64,000 bases of DNA from Verrucomicrobiota bacterium (GTDB lineage Bacteria > Verrucomicrobiota > Verrucomicrobiia > Limisphaerales > UBA1319), in assembly GCA_022711435.1 (NCBI GenBank), contig JAKLFB010000020.1, forward strand, positions 36,047-100,046, in the 5' to 3' direction. The first letter of the stretch is position 1, and each line of letters begins with the position of its first letter. Below are positions 44,680-53,244 of this stretch, piece after piece. Under the pieces are notes generated by a model. The model was given only the letters and a program-made list of their open reading frames with translations. It made no database searches and had not been told where the DNA came from. The position numbers were made by a program, and so were the translations under genes.

Positions 44680-45491
44680 GACTCGGCAGGCGCAGCGGGT
44701 GCCCGGCGCGGGGTGTTCTGCTCGCCGAGGTAGGCGGCAACGACCTTGGGGTGGCGGAGGACGTCTTCCGGGACGCCTTCGGCGAGCTTGACGCCGTAAT
44801 CGAGAACGACGAGCCGCTGGCAGACGCCGCGGACGACGTGCATGTCGTGTTCGACGAGGAGCACGGCGATCCGGTAGCGCTCCTGGACGAAGCGGATGAG
44901 GCGCATGAGCTCCGATTTTTCGGATGGGTTCATGCCGGCGGCCGGCTCATCGAGCAGGAGGAGCCGGGGGCGGGTGGCGAGGGCGCGAACAATCTCGAGC
45001 CTGCGCTGGTCGCCGTAGGGCAGGGAGTGGGCGGCGGCGCCGCGGTGCCGGCCGAGGCGGAAGATCTCGAGCATCTCCATGACCCGAGATTCGATCGACT
45101 CCTCCTCGGCGCGGAATGTCCGGCCGCGCCAGAGGGCGTGCGCAATCCCGCTGAGCAGGTGGAGGTGGAAGGCGACGCGGACATTATCGAAAACGGTCAT
45201 CGAGGGGAACAGCCGGATGTTTTGGAAGGTGCGGGCGATGCCGAGGCTGGCGATCTGGCAGGGGCGGAGGCCGGCGAGCGAGCTGCCGGCGAACCGTATA
45301 TTGCCGGCGGCGGGCCGGTAGACGCCGGTGATGAGATTGAACACGGTAGTCTTGCCGGCGCCGTTCGGGCCGATCAGGCCGAGCAGCTCCCGCTCGCCGA
45401 CCGCCAAATCGAGGCCGGAGACGGCCGTCAGCCCGCCAAACCGGATGGTGCAGCCGCGAAGCTCGAGCAGGGGAGAGGCCGGTGCATTCAT
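44676..45491 (-). CDS. livG: Branched-chain amino acid ABC transporter ATPase LivG
   Basis: 271 residues from ATG 45491. Walker A GPNGAGKTT and Walker B LLLLDEPAAGMNP, with the LivG-specific SLGIARTFQNIRLFPSMTVF. The signature is SLPYGDQRRLEIVRALA, the YG(D/Q)QRRLEI form usual in LivG. HDMHVV follows. It overlaps livF and livM by ATGA each. Upstream in-frame residues are Arg/Pro-rich and overlap livM, so were not used. Confidence 0.95.
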
Positions 45492-46489
45492 GCGGGGCGA
45501 GGGGGATCTTCGGCCGGGGCGGCCGAGCCGCGGAGGAACGGGCTCAGCAATCGCCGGAAGAACCGGGGCTGGAAGAGGCCTTGCGGGCACGTCAGCATGA
45601 GCAGGATGAGCAGAAACGAGTAGAGCATCATCCGGTATTCCGCCACCGGCCGGAGCAGCTCGGGCAGGAGCGTGAGCAGGATCGCCGCGATGATGACCCC
45701 GACCGTGTTCCCCATGCCGCCCAGGATCACCATCAGGGCGATCTCGATCGATTTCATGAAGTCGAACCCTCGAGGGTCGATCGAAAGCTTGAAGTGCCCA
45801 TAGAGCCCGCCAGCGATGCCGGCGAAGAACGCCCCCACGACGAACGCGGTGATCTTGTAGCGGGTGGTGTTGATGCCGATGGCTTCGGCGGCGATCTCAT
45901 CGTCCTGGACGGCGGTGAATCCACGGCCGTAGGTGGAGTGGACCATGCTCGTGACGGCATAGATGGTGAGCGCGGCCATGGAAATGGTCCAGAAAAGGTT
46001 CGTGCACGCGGGGATGCCGTTGAGGCCGAGGGCTCCGCCGACGGATTCGAGGTTGCGGAAGATGACGCGGATGATCTCGCCGAAGCCGAGCGTGACGATG
46101 GCGAGGTAATCGCCTTTGAGCCGGAGCGAGGGAGCGCCGACCAGGATCCCGGCCAGGCCGGCAGCCAGACCGCCTGCGAGCAGGGCGGCCGGGAACACGG
46201 CCATGCCGATGAAGCCGGGGCTGGAGGCGGCAGGCAAGAGGCCCGGCGCCCAAAACATCGTGGTGCTGGCCGCGATGTAGGCCCCGATCGCCATGAAGCC
46301 CGCATGGCCGAGCGAGAACTGGCCGGTGTAGCCGTTGATCAGGTTGAGGCTGACCGCCAGGATGACGTTGATGGCGACGGTGACGGCAACGTCGAGGAAA
46401 TAGGGATTGATCCGATGGCTCTGGAGCGAGAGGACCGAGCCCGCGGCAACGGCGCCCAGGAGGAGAAGGAAACGGCGGCCGGGCATCAT
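45488..46489 (-). CDS. livM: Branched-chain amino acid ABC transporter permease LivM
   Basis: 333 residues with about nine hydrophobic segments. VTVAINVILAVSLNLINGYT, GQFSLGHAGFMAIGAYIAA, SLRLKGDYLAIVTLGFGEI and VGAFFAGIAGGLYGHFKL are LivM signatures. Starts within the livH stop (ATG-ATG, TGA) and ends within the livG start. Confidence 0.95.
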   Translation of the reverse strand: MMPGRRFLLLLGAVAAGSVLSLQSHRINPYFLDVAVTVAINVILAVSLNLINGYTGQFSLGHAGFMAIGAYIAASTTMFWAPGLLPAASSPGFIGMAVFPAALLAGGLAAGLAGILVGAPSLRLKGDYLAIVTLGFGEIIRVIFRNLESVGGALGLNGIPACTNLFWTISMAALTIYAVTSMVHSTYGRGFTAVQDDEIAAEAIGINTTRYKITAFVVGAFFAGIAGGLYGHFKLSIDPRGFDFMKSIEIALMVILGGMGNTVGVIIAAILLTLLPELLRPVAEYRMMLYSFLLILLMLTCPQGLFQPRFFRRLLSPFLRGSAAPAEDPPRPA

Positions 46490-47379
46490 ACCTTTTCGAC
46501 CTCCAGCTTGCCGAGCAGGCCGGCGGGCCGGAACAGCAGGATCAGAATCAGCAGCGCGAATGCGATGGCATCGGTGGCGGTGGACCATCGGCTCCCGTTG
46601 ACGAATGTCTCGATGATGCCGAGCAGCAGGCCGCCCAGGGCGGCTCCGGGGATGTTGCCGATGCCGCCGACGACGGCGGCGACGAACGCCTTCAGGCCGG
46701 GCAGCACCCCCATGAGAGGATCGATCGACTGGTAGTTGAGCGAGTAGAGAATGCCGCCGGCCGCCGCCAGGGCGGATCCCAGGGCGAACGTGAAGGAGAT
46801 GACCCGGTCGAGATTAATGCCGACCAGCGTGGCGGCCACGGGATGGAACGAGATGGCGCGCATGGCGGTTCCGAACCGGGTTTTCAGGACGATGAAATGT
46901 AGGGCCGCCAGAAGCAGGGGTGTCAGGACCAGGACGGCCAGCTGGTTGGTGGAAACGATCAGGCCGCCCGCGAACTGGAACGTCCGAACCGGAAAGAGCT
47001 GGGGGAACGGCTTGGGGGCGGCGCCGAAGAGGAACTGGCCGGTGTATTCGAGGAGCAGAGAGACGCCGATGGCGGTGATGAGGACGTTGAGGCGGGATCG
47101 GCGCCGGAGGGGCCGATAGGCGAGGCGCTCGATGACGACGCCCAGGAGCGCGCAGAAAGCCATCGATCCGGCCAGGATGGCGAGCCCGCCCGCCATCGAG
47201 TCCGAAGGCATCCAGCGATTCAGATAATAGCCGGCGAACGCCCCCACCATGAAGACGTCGCTATGGGCGAAGTTGATGAAACGCAGGACCCCATAGACCA
47301 TGGTGTAACCGAGGGCGATGAGGGCGTAAACGGCTCCCAGCGACAGGCCATTGAGCAGCTGCTGGAGAAATTCAGTCAA
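46486..47379 (-). CDS. livH: Branched-chain amino acid ABC transporter permease LivH
   Basis: 297 residues. LLNGLSLGAVYALIALGYTM, VYGVLRFINFAHSDVFMVGA, RAISFHPVAATLVGINLDRV and LKAFVAAVVGGIGNIPGAAL are LivH signatures. About eight membrane segments. Overlaps the upstream binding-protein gene and downstream livM by ATGA. Confidence 0.95.
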   Translation of the reverse strand: MTEFLQQLLNGLSLGAVYALIALGYTMVYGVLRFINFAHSDVFMVGAFAGYYLNRWMPSDSMAGGLAILAGSMAFCALLGVVIERLAYRPLRRRSRLNVLITAIGVSLLLEYTGQFLFGAAPKPFPQLFPVRTFQFAGGLIVSTNQLAVLVLTPLLLAALHFIVLKTRFGTAMRAISFHPVAATLVGINLDRVISFTFALGSALAAAGGILYSLNYQSIDPLMGVLPGLKAFVAAVVGGIGNIPGAALGGLLLGIIETFVNGSRWSTATDAIAFALLILILLFRPAGLLGKLEVEKV

Positions 47380-48572
47380 GGTCCGGGGCTGGGTTCGTTC
47401 CGGAGGGCTTCCTCGGGCGTGATGGTTTGGACGTAGCAGAAGCGGCCGTCCCGGATCGTGATCATGACGGCGGACTTCCGGGCGTTGCGCTGGGGATCGA
47501 TGGTGGTCAGGCCGCTGGCGCCCGAGAAATCGCGGGTCGAGGCGATGGCATCGCGCAGGGGGGCGCCCTCGGCGGCGCCGGCGCGGCGGATCGCATCGGC
47601 CAGAAGCAAGGCCGAGTCATAGCCGAGAGCGGCGATGGCATCGGGGGCGGCGCCGTACTTGGCCGTGAACTTCTGGACGAAATTCTGGGCGACGGTGGAT
47701 TCGACCTCGGGGGCGAAGTGAGTCGAGTAATAGTTGCCTTCGAGGGCGGTTCCGGCGATCTGGATCAGCTCGGGGGCCTCCCAGCCATCGCCCCCGAAGA
47801 GCGGGACCGAGATGCCCAACTGCCGCGCCTGGAGCGCGATCAGGCCGACCTCGGTGTAATAGCCAGGGACGAAGATCGCCTCGGGCTGGGCGGCGCGAAT
47901 GGCGGTCAGCTGCGCTTTGAAATCCTTGTCGCCGCTGCTGTATTTCTGCTCGGCGACCACCTGGCCGGCGCCGGCCAGGAACCGTTCCCGGAAGAAGGCG
48001 GCGAGGCCGACGCTGTAAGGGGCCGCCGCATCGCTGAGGATGGCCACGCGCGTCGACTGGAGGGTTTGCCGGGCGAAACGAGCCAAAGCGGCCCCCTGGA
48101 AGGAATCGAGGAAGCAGACCCGGAAGATGCAATCCCCCATCTCGGTGACCTTCGGATTGGTCGACGAGGGGGAAATCATCGGGATCCGGCTCTGCTGGCA
48201 GATCGGGGCGGCTTCGAGCGAGCGGCCGGATGCCACTTCGCCCAGAACGGCGACAACCCGCTCGCGCGAGATCAGCTTGCGGACGACGGTGGCGGACTCG
48301 CCGGGCTTGGACTGGTTGTCTTCGGTGATGAGATGGAGGGGGCGCCCGAGGACGCCGCCGGCGGCGTTGATCTCCTCGATGGCCAGCAGGGTGCCCTTGT
48401 GCGAGGACTGCCCGAAAGCGGCTTCCTTGCCCGTCATCGATGCGAACTCGCCGACTCGGATGGGCTCGGCGGCGCCGTCGGGTCCGGACGGGCTGGGGCG
48501 GCAGCCGAAGAGGAGCACCGCGCTCAAGCCCCCCAGGCCGAGCCACCGTCCGATATGGGCATGCGCTCTCAT
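47376..48572 (-). CDS. livJ: Branched-chain amino acid ABC transporter substrate-binding lipoprotein
   Basis: 398 residues from ATG 48572. A lipoprotein signal (LGGLSAVLLFGC, lipobox LLFGC) anchors it to a membrane. IRVGEFASMTGKEAAFGQSS, GTLLAIEEINAAGGVLGRPL and ISPSSTNPKVTE are typical of type I LivJ/LivK periplasmic binding proteins. AVLGEVASGRSLEAAPICQQ lines the ligand cleft. First gene of the liv operon, so it sets expression of the rest; the exact ligand (Leu/Ile/Val, amide or urea) is not told by sequence. Confidence 0.92.
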   Translation of the reverse strand: MRAHAHIGRWLGLGGLSAVLLFGCRPSPSGPDGAAEPIRVGEFASMTGKEAAFGQSSHKGTLLAIEEINAAGGVLGRPLHLITEDNQSKPGESATVVRKLISRERVVAVLGEVASGRSLEAAPICQQSRIPMISPSSTNPKVTEMGDCIFRVCFLDSFQGAALARFARQTLQSTRVAILSDAAAPYSVGLAAFFRERFLAGAGQVVAEQKYSSGDKDFKAQLTAIRAAQPEAIFVPGYYTEVGLIALQARQLGISVPLFGGDGWEAPELIQIAGTALEGNYYSTHFAPEVESTVAQNFVQKFTAKYGAAPDAIAALGYDSALLLADAIRRAGAAEGAPLRDAIASTRDFSGASGLTTIDPQRNARKSAVMITIRDGRFCYVQTITPEEALRNEPSPGP

Positions 48573-48724
48573 AGGTCTTTCTTCCGCCAGCCGATCGGTT
48601 ACGCCACCCAAGCGCGCATTCGAATCGCACCGGTGCATTTGCCCGGACGTTACGGTGTCATGCCTGAAGTTTCAATCCCAGAAGGAGAAAAGCGGGCGGG
48701 AAAGTTGCGGGACGGGATGGGAGC

Positions 48725-49435
48725 TCAGGCCGGAGCGGGCTGGGCGGCGAGCTCGATTTCCCAGCAGGGCAGGAGGGCGAGGGCGATGCGGCGGAGGGCA
48801 CGGAAACCGGCCTCGCCCAGGCCGAGCCGGACGGCGATCCGGGCGGCCCGGCGGTCGTATCCGTAGCGCCGGAGGCGGATCGATTCGAGCCGGAAACGGG
48901 AATCGGCAACCAGGTTGCCGACGGTTTGAGGATTCCAGGAGAAGAGGTGGTGGTTGGGCTCGCCGGGGCGGTAGCGGAAGTAGCGCCGCTCTCGCTCGTG
49001 GGGGACGTAGAGGAGAAGGCGTCCGGCGGGGCGGAGCCATGCGCGGGCTTGTTCGAGGATCCCGGCGGGGTGGCGCACATGCTCGAGGACATGGTGGAGG
49101 AGCACGACGTCGATGGAGCCGGGGGGCAGTGCGGCCGGATCGGGAACGAATTCGATGCCGAGAGCGGCCAGGTCGGCGGCCAGGAACTGGGCCACATCGT
49201 GCCCGAGGCGCCGGCGGCAGGGGAGCTGATCGAGGTTCCATCCCTGGCCGGCGCCGAACTCGAAGATGACATCCTCGGGGCGGAGCCAGGGGAGAAGCTT
49301 GCGGGCCCGGAGCCGCGCAACCCATGGGCGCGCGGGGGCGGGCAGCTCGCGCTGGACGCGCTGGTAAATCCAGCCGGCCGGTCCCGTGTAATGATCGGGT
49401 TCGGTGTTTGCGCTCATGATTTCGACAGGCGGCAC
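48725..49435 (-). CDS. Class I SAM-dependent methyltransferase
   Basis: 236 residues (or 230 from the Met at 49417). Motif I FEFGAGQGWNLDQL, then DVVLLHHVLEHVRHPAGILE (motif II/III region) and LRPAGRLLLYVPHERERRYF place it among UbiE/type-11-like methyltransferases. 'HHLFSWNPQTVGNLVADSRF' occurs in several O-antigen or lipid-linked methyltransferases. Substrate unknown. It is 152 bases upstream of the liv operon and divergent from the NAD(P)HX repair gene. Confidence 0.85.
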   Translation of the reverse strand: MPPVEIMSANTEPDHYTGPAGWIYQRVQRELPAPARPWVARLRARKLLPWLRPEDVIFEFGAGQGWNLDQLPCRRRLGHDVAQFLAADLAALGIEFVPDPAALPPGSIDVVLLHHVLEHVRHPAGILEQARAWLRPAGRLLLYVPHERERRYFRYRPGEPNHHLFSWNPQTVGNLVADSRFRLESIRLRRYGYDRRAARIAVRLGLGEAGFRALRRIALALLPCWEIELAAQPAPA

Positions 49436-49470
49436 TTTACCGGAAGAGGGGCTTGCCGCATACTGGATTC

Positions 49471-50919
49471 ATGTCGATACCAGTGATCAGCATCGCGCAG
49501 ATGCGCGAGTGGGAACGAGGGACGTGGTCGGCGGGTCGCACGGAGGAGGAGGTGATCCGGCGCGCGGGCGGCGCCCTGGCTGCGCAGATCCGGATGTGGA
49601 GCCGGCCGGCGGAATCGGTGCTGGTTCTGGCGGGCCAGGGCCACAACGGGGAGGATGCGCGGCAGGCGGCCCTGCAATTGGGCGACCGCCCGGTCGACGT
49701 GCTGAATGTGCAGGATCCGGCGGCGGACCAGGGCGCGCTCGAGGAGCGTCTGGCGGCGCGGCCGTCCTGGGTGATCGACGGCTTGTTTGGCATCGGGCTG
49801 AATCGGCCGCTCGAAGGCGCGTGGATCCAGTGGGTCGAACGGCTCAACTCGAGCCGGAGGCGGATCCTGTCGGTGGATGTCCCGTCGGGCTTGAACGCCG
49901 ATACGGGGCAGGCGATGGGCGCGTCGGTGAAGGCGAGCATCACCGTGACGATGGGGGCGCCCAAGCGGGGGCTGCTCGAGGCGTGCGCATGGCCGTATGT
50001 GGGGCGGCTCGAGGTGGCCTCGGACATTGGACTGGTTGGGATGCCTGATGCGGGCGATCTCCAGTGGACGGCGCCGGAGGATTTCATCGACATGCTGCCG
50101 GCTCGGCCGGTGGCGGGGCACAAGGGATTTTTCGGGCATGTGGCAGTGATGGCGGGCAGCCTGGGGTATCATGGGGCAGCGGTGCTGGCGATGCGGGGGG
50201 CGTTGCGGGCGCGTCCGGGGCTGGTGACCGTGCTGACGGCGCCGGACATCTACACGGCCGTGGCGTCGCAGAGCCAGGCGGCGATGGTGCGCCCTTGGGT
50301 GGCGGGCCAGCCATTTCCGGAGGCGGCCACCGCGCTGGTGGTGGGGCCGGGCCTGGCGGCGCAGAACCTGTCGCGCGATTGGCAGGCGGATCTGCGCCGG
50401 TGGTGGCGCACGATATCGATCCCGATGGTCGTGGACGCATCGGCGCTGGACTGGCTGGCCGAAGGGCCGGTGGTGACCCAGTCGTGCCGGGTGATCACGC
50501 CCCATCCAGGAGAGGCGGCCCGGCTGCTCAAGACGACGCCGGATGCAGTGCAATCGGACCGGCTCGGCGCGGTGCGCGGGCTCTCGCAACGGCTGGGAGA
50601 TTGCTGGGTCGTATTGAAAGGGCACCAGACGCTCGTGGGGCGGTCGTCGGGGCCGGTGTATTTCAACAGCTCGGGCAATCCGGGGCTTGCGCAGGGAGGG
50701 AGCGGGGATTTGCTGGCGGGATATCTGGGCGGCTTGCTGGCGCAGCCGGCATATGCGGAGCGGGCGGAGCAGGCGATTCGATATGCAGTCTGGCAGCATG
50801 GAGCGTGCGCGGACACGCTCGAGCGGGAATCCAGCTCGTGGACGATCGCAGATCTGGCAGGCCGGCTGGGGACCGAGGTCGCGGGCCGGCTCGATGTGCG
50901 TCCAGCCGGAGGCCGCTGA
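49471..50919 (+). CDS. nnrD: Bifunctional NAD(P)HX epimerase / ADP-dependent NAD(P)HX dehydratase
   Basis: 482 residues; repairs hydrated NADH/NADPH. Residues about 1-205 are the YjeF_N epimerase (ISIAQMREWE, VDGLFGIGLNRPLEG, LSVDVPSGLNADTGQ). Residues about 215-482 are the dehydratase (GHKGFFGHVAVMAGSLGYHG, VDASALDWLAEGP, TPHPGEAARLL, GLAQGGSGDLLAGYLGG with the catalytic Asp). In the N-terminal domain the usual GNNGGDG loop is altered to GHNGEDA, so epimerase activity may be weakened. ATG 49471 starts just ahead of the conserved N-terminus. Confidence 0.92.
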   Translation: MSIPVISIAQMREWERGTWSAGRTEEEVIRRAGGALAAQIRMWSRPAESVLVLAGQGHNGEDARQAALQLGDRPVDVLNVQDPAADQGALEERLAARPSWVIDGLFGIGLNRPLEGAWIQWVERLNSSRRRILSVDVPSGLNADTGQAMGASVKASITVTMGAPKRGLLEACAWPYVGRLEVASDIGLVGMPDAGDLQWTAPEDFIDMLPARPVAGHKGFFGHVAVMAGSLGYHGAAVLAMRGALRARPGLVTVLTAPDIYTAVASQSQAAMVRPWVAGQPFPEAATALVVGPGLAAQNLSRDWQADLRRWWRTISIPMVVDASALDWLAEGPVVTQSCRVITPHPGEAARLLKTTPDAVQSDRLGAVRGLSQRLGDCWVVLKGHQTLVGRSSGPVYFNSSGNPGLAQGGSGDLLAGYLGGLLAQPAYAERAEQAIRYAVWQHGACADTLERESSSWTIADLAGRLGTEVAGRLDVRPAGGR

Positions 50920-50963
50920 ACGCGCTCAGCCCCGCTCGAGGGGGCCCGAGCGGCGCCTTGCCG

Positions 50964-52553
50964 CTAGCTGTTCAGGATCCCGTCGATCTCCTCCCGGTCG
51001 ACGTCCATGATATACTGGATCCCGCTGATGGAGGCGGCTTGGTGGGTCAGGGCGGCGATGTCGGTTCGCGAGATGTGCTGGGTGGCGAACTTGCGGGTGC
51101 CGGCCATGAGCTGGCGCAGGCCCTGGGCGAGGCGCTCGTAGTAGGTGTAGAGCCCGATGGCGCCGGTGGGCAGGAGGTCGAAATCGCCGTTGCCGAGCTC
51201 TTTGCGCAGCGTGCTGGCAGTGACGAAGATGTCGTCCTTGGTGGTGCCGAAGCGCTCGATATAGACGGGCACCTGCTGCTCCTCGATGGCGTGGCCGATC
51301 GTCTTGCCCACCATGGCGGCGGCGATGGGCGCCCGCGCCATGCCGACCAGCTTGACGAAGGGCGCCCCCAGAGCCAGGGCCTTGAAGATGTGATCTTCGA
51401 ACGAGAAGCCGCCGGCAACGGCGAGCGCGGGAAGGGTTTTGCCTTGGCTCGAGAGCCGGCCCGCATACTGATGGAGGAGCGAGTGGAGGTAGACGGGCGG
51501 CATGCCCCATTCGTTCATCATCCGCCACGGGCTCATGCCGGTGCCGCCGCCTGCGCCGTCGACCGTCAGCAGATCGAGCTTGTATTTCGCGGCATAGACG
51601 ATCGCTCGAGCCAGGTCCGCGGGGCGGTAGGCGCCGGTCTTGAGGAAGATGTATTTTGCGCCCGCCTTGCGCAGCTCGGCGATCCGGGTGGCGAAGGATT
51701 CCTCGGTGAGAATGCCGACGCGCGAGTGCCGCTCGAACTCCTTGAACGCGCCGTGCTCGAACGCCTTGATGACATCGGGATCGTGGGGGTTGGGCAGGAC
51801 GATGTAGCCGCGGTCGGCCAGGAGCTGGGCTTTCTTGAGCTCGCGGATCTTGACCTCGCCGCCGATGTTCTTGGCGCCCTGGCCCCATTTCAGCTCGACG
51901 CATTGGACGCCGAGCTTTTCGATGGCGTATTCCTGGGCGCCGAGCCGGGTGTCCTCGACATTGGCCTGGACGACGATCATGCCGTAGCCGTCGCGCTGGT
52001 ATTGCTGGTAGAGCTTCACGCGCCGTTTGAGGTCGGCGGTATCGACGATGCGGCCGTTCTTGATGACGGACTGGGGATCCATGCCCACGACGTTCTCGCC
52101 GATGGTGAGGCCGGTGCCGGCCAGGGCCGAGCCAATGGCGAGCCCTTCCCAGTTGTTCTTGGCGACATTGGTCGATCCGATCCCCGGGATCGCCCACGGG
52201 TAGCGGAGCTTGATGCCGCGGTCGTGGCCGATGACCACCGTCAGATCGACCGCCGGGAAGATGGCTTTGTCGCTGTCGGCGTCGATCCCATGAGCCCCCA
52301 CGATGGTGCCCATGATGTTGAAGTGCGAGTAATCCACGGGATAGGACTTCTCGGCGGCGGTGGTGATCACACCGAAGGGCTGGGGGTAGATCACCTCGTG
52401 GCCGCGGTAGGCCGATTTGCCGATCTCGCACATGCCGATGCAGCCGTCGACGCAGGTCACACACATGCCCGAGGCCGGGACCACGGAGGTTTCGGTGCGG
52501 TTCTTGGTCAGGGTTGCCGCGGAGGCGTTGATCTTGGAGAAGGTCAGAGACAT
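50964..52553 (-). CDS. FMN-binding glutamate synthase family protein (GltB-type synthase domain)
   Basis: 529 residues from ATG 52553. GMCVTCVDGCIGMCEIGKSA at the N-terminus has four Cys that could bind an Fe-S cluster. GLAIGSALAGTGLTIGENVV, VELKWGQGAKNIGGEV (the glutamate synthase GQGAK motif) and LLTVDGAGGGTGMSPWRMMN (GAGGGTG, FMN barrel) are the family hallmarks. ALAVAGGFSFEDHIFKALAL completes the barrel. The glutaminase domain of full GltB is absent, as in archaeal-type enzymes. It is the last of five genes of the Fe-S cluster, so electrons from NAD(P)H may reach it through the upstream subunits; that is inference. Confidence 0.9.
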   Translation of the reverse strand: MSLTFSKINASAATLTKNRTETSVVPASGMCVTCVDGCIGMCEIGKSAYRGHEVIYPQPFGVITTAAEKSYPVDYSHFNIMGTIVGAHGIDADSDKAIFPAVDLTVVIGHDRGIKLRYPWAIPGIGSTNVAKNNWEGLAIGSALAGTGLTIGENVVGMDPQSVIKNGRIVDTADLKRRVKLYQQYQRDGYGMIVVQANVEDTRLGAQEYAIEKLGVQCVELKWGQGAKNIGGEVKIRELKKAQLLADRGYIVLPNPHDPDVIKAFEHGAFKEFERHSRVGILTEESFATRIAELRKAGAKYIFLKTGAYRPADLARAIVYAAKYKLDLLTVDGAGGGTGMSPWRMMNEWGMPPVYLHSLLHQYAGRLSSQGKTLPALAVAGGFSFEDHIFKALALGAPFVKLVGMARAPIAAAMVGKTIGHAIEEQQVPVYIERFGTTKDDIFVTASTLRKELGNGDFDLLPTGAIGLYTYYERLAQGLRQLMAGTRKFATQHISRTDIAALTHQAASISGIQYIMDVDREEIDGILNS

Positions 52554-52566
52554 GGTGGGTGGGTGT

Positions 52567-53244
52567 TTAGGTTTTCGCGATTTCGCAAGCTGCACAGGGA
52601 TTCATGTAGCACATCAGATCGTCGTGTTGGCCGCTGCTGACGCAGGGCGCGGGGATGTTGGCGCACCCGCCGCAGATCGCCTTGTCCGGCTCGCTGAAGG
52701 TGCAGCGGAGCTGGCAGGCGGGGCAGACGTACATGCAGGCCCCGCACAGGCGGCAGACCTCGGATCGCTTGTCGAACGGGGTCCCGATGGTCCGGCCCTG
52801 GCCGCGGCTGCGGAAACCGATGGCGCCAGCCATCATCTGCTCGGCGCAGACCCGAACGCAGAGGCCGCACAGGATGCAATCCTCGTGCTCCTGCCGGAAA
52901 CGCTGCTGCCGAATGCCGTGCGCTGAGGCCAGGTCCTGAATGACCTTCGACTGCGGGCACGTCGCCAGCAGGAGTTCGATCACCATCCGCCGCGCGCGCA
53001 GGACGCGCTCGGAGCCCGTGCGCACCCGGAGCCCAGGCTCGGCCGGATACGAGCAGGATGATACCAGCCGCGTCCGAGGCCGGACGCCGATCTCGACCAG
53101 GCAGAGACGGCAGGCGCCATAGGGAGACAATCCCTCGTGGTGGCAGAGCGTGGGGATGGCAATCCCGAGATAGTTTGCGGCTTCGAGCAGGGTTGTGCCC
53201 GGCTCGACCTCGATGGGGATGCCGTTGATGGTGAGAGAGATCAT
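52567..53244 (-). CDS. [2Fe-2S]/[4Fe-4S] ferredoxin-type subunit (NuoG/HydA N-terminal-like)
   Basis: 225 residues. Residues 1-75 are a plant-type [2Fe-2S] domain (ISLTINGIPIEVEPGTTLLE; Cys residues in PTLCHHEG, GACRLCLVEIG and SSCSYP). Next is the His/Cys segment usual before 4Fe-4S clusters (LLATCPQ). Then CILCGLCVRVC, CRLCGACMYVCPACQLRC and a last Cys-rich end (CGGCANIPAPC, CYMNPCAAC) make two to three 4Fe-4S sites. No H-cluster or molybdopterin domain follows, so this is an electron-transfer subunit only. Overlaps the NuoF-GltD gene by ATGA. Confidence 0.9.
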   Translation of the reverse strand: MISLTINGIPIEVEPGTTLLEAANYLGIAIPTLCHHEGLSPYGACRLCLVEIGVRPRTRLVSSCSYPAEPGLRVRTGSERVLRARRMVIELLLATCPQSKVIQDLASAHGIRQQRFRQEHEDCILCGLCVRVCAEQMMAGAIGFRSRGQGRTIGTPFDKRSEVCRLCGACMYVCPACQLRCTFSEPDKAICGGCANIPAPCVSSGQHDDLMCYMNPCAACEIAKT

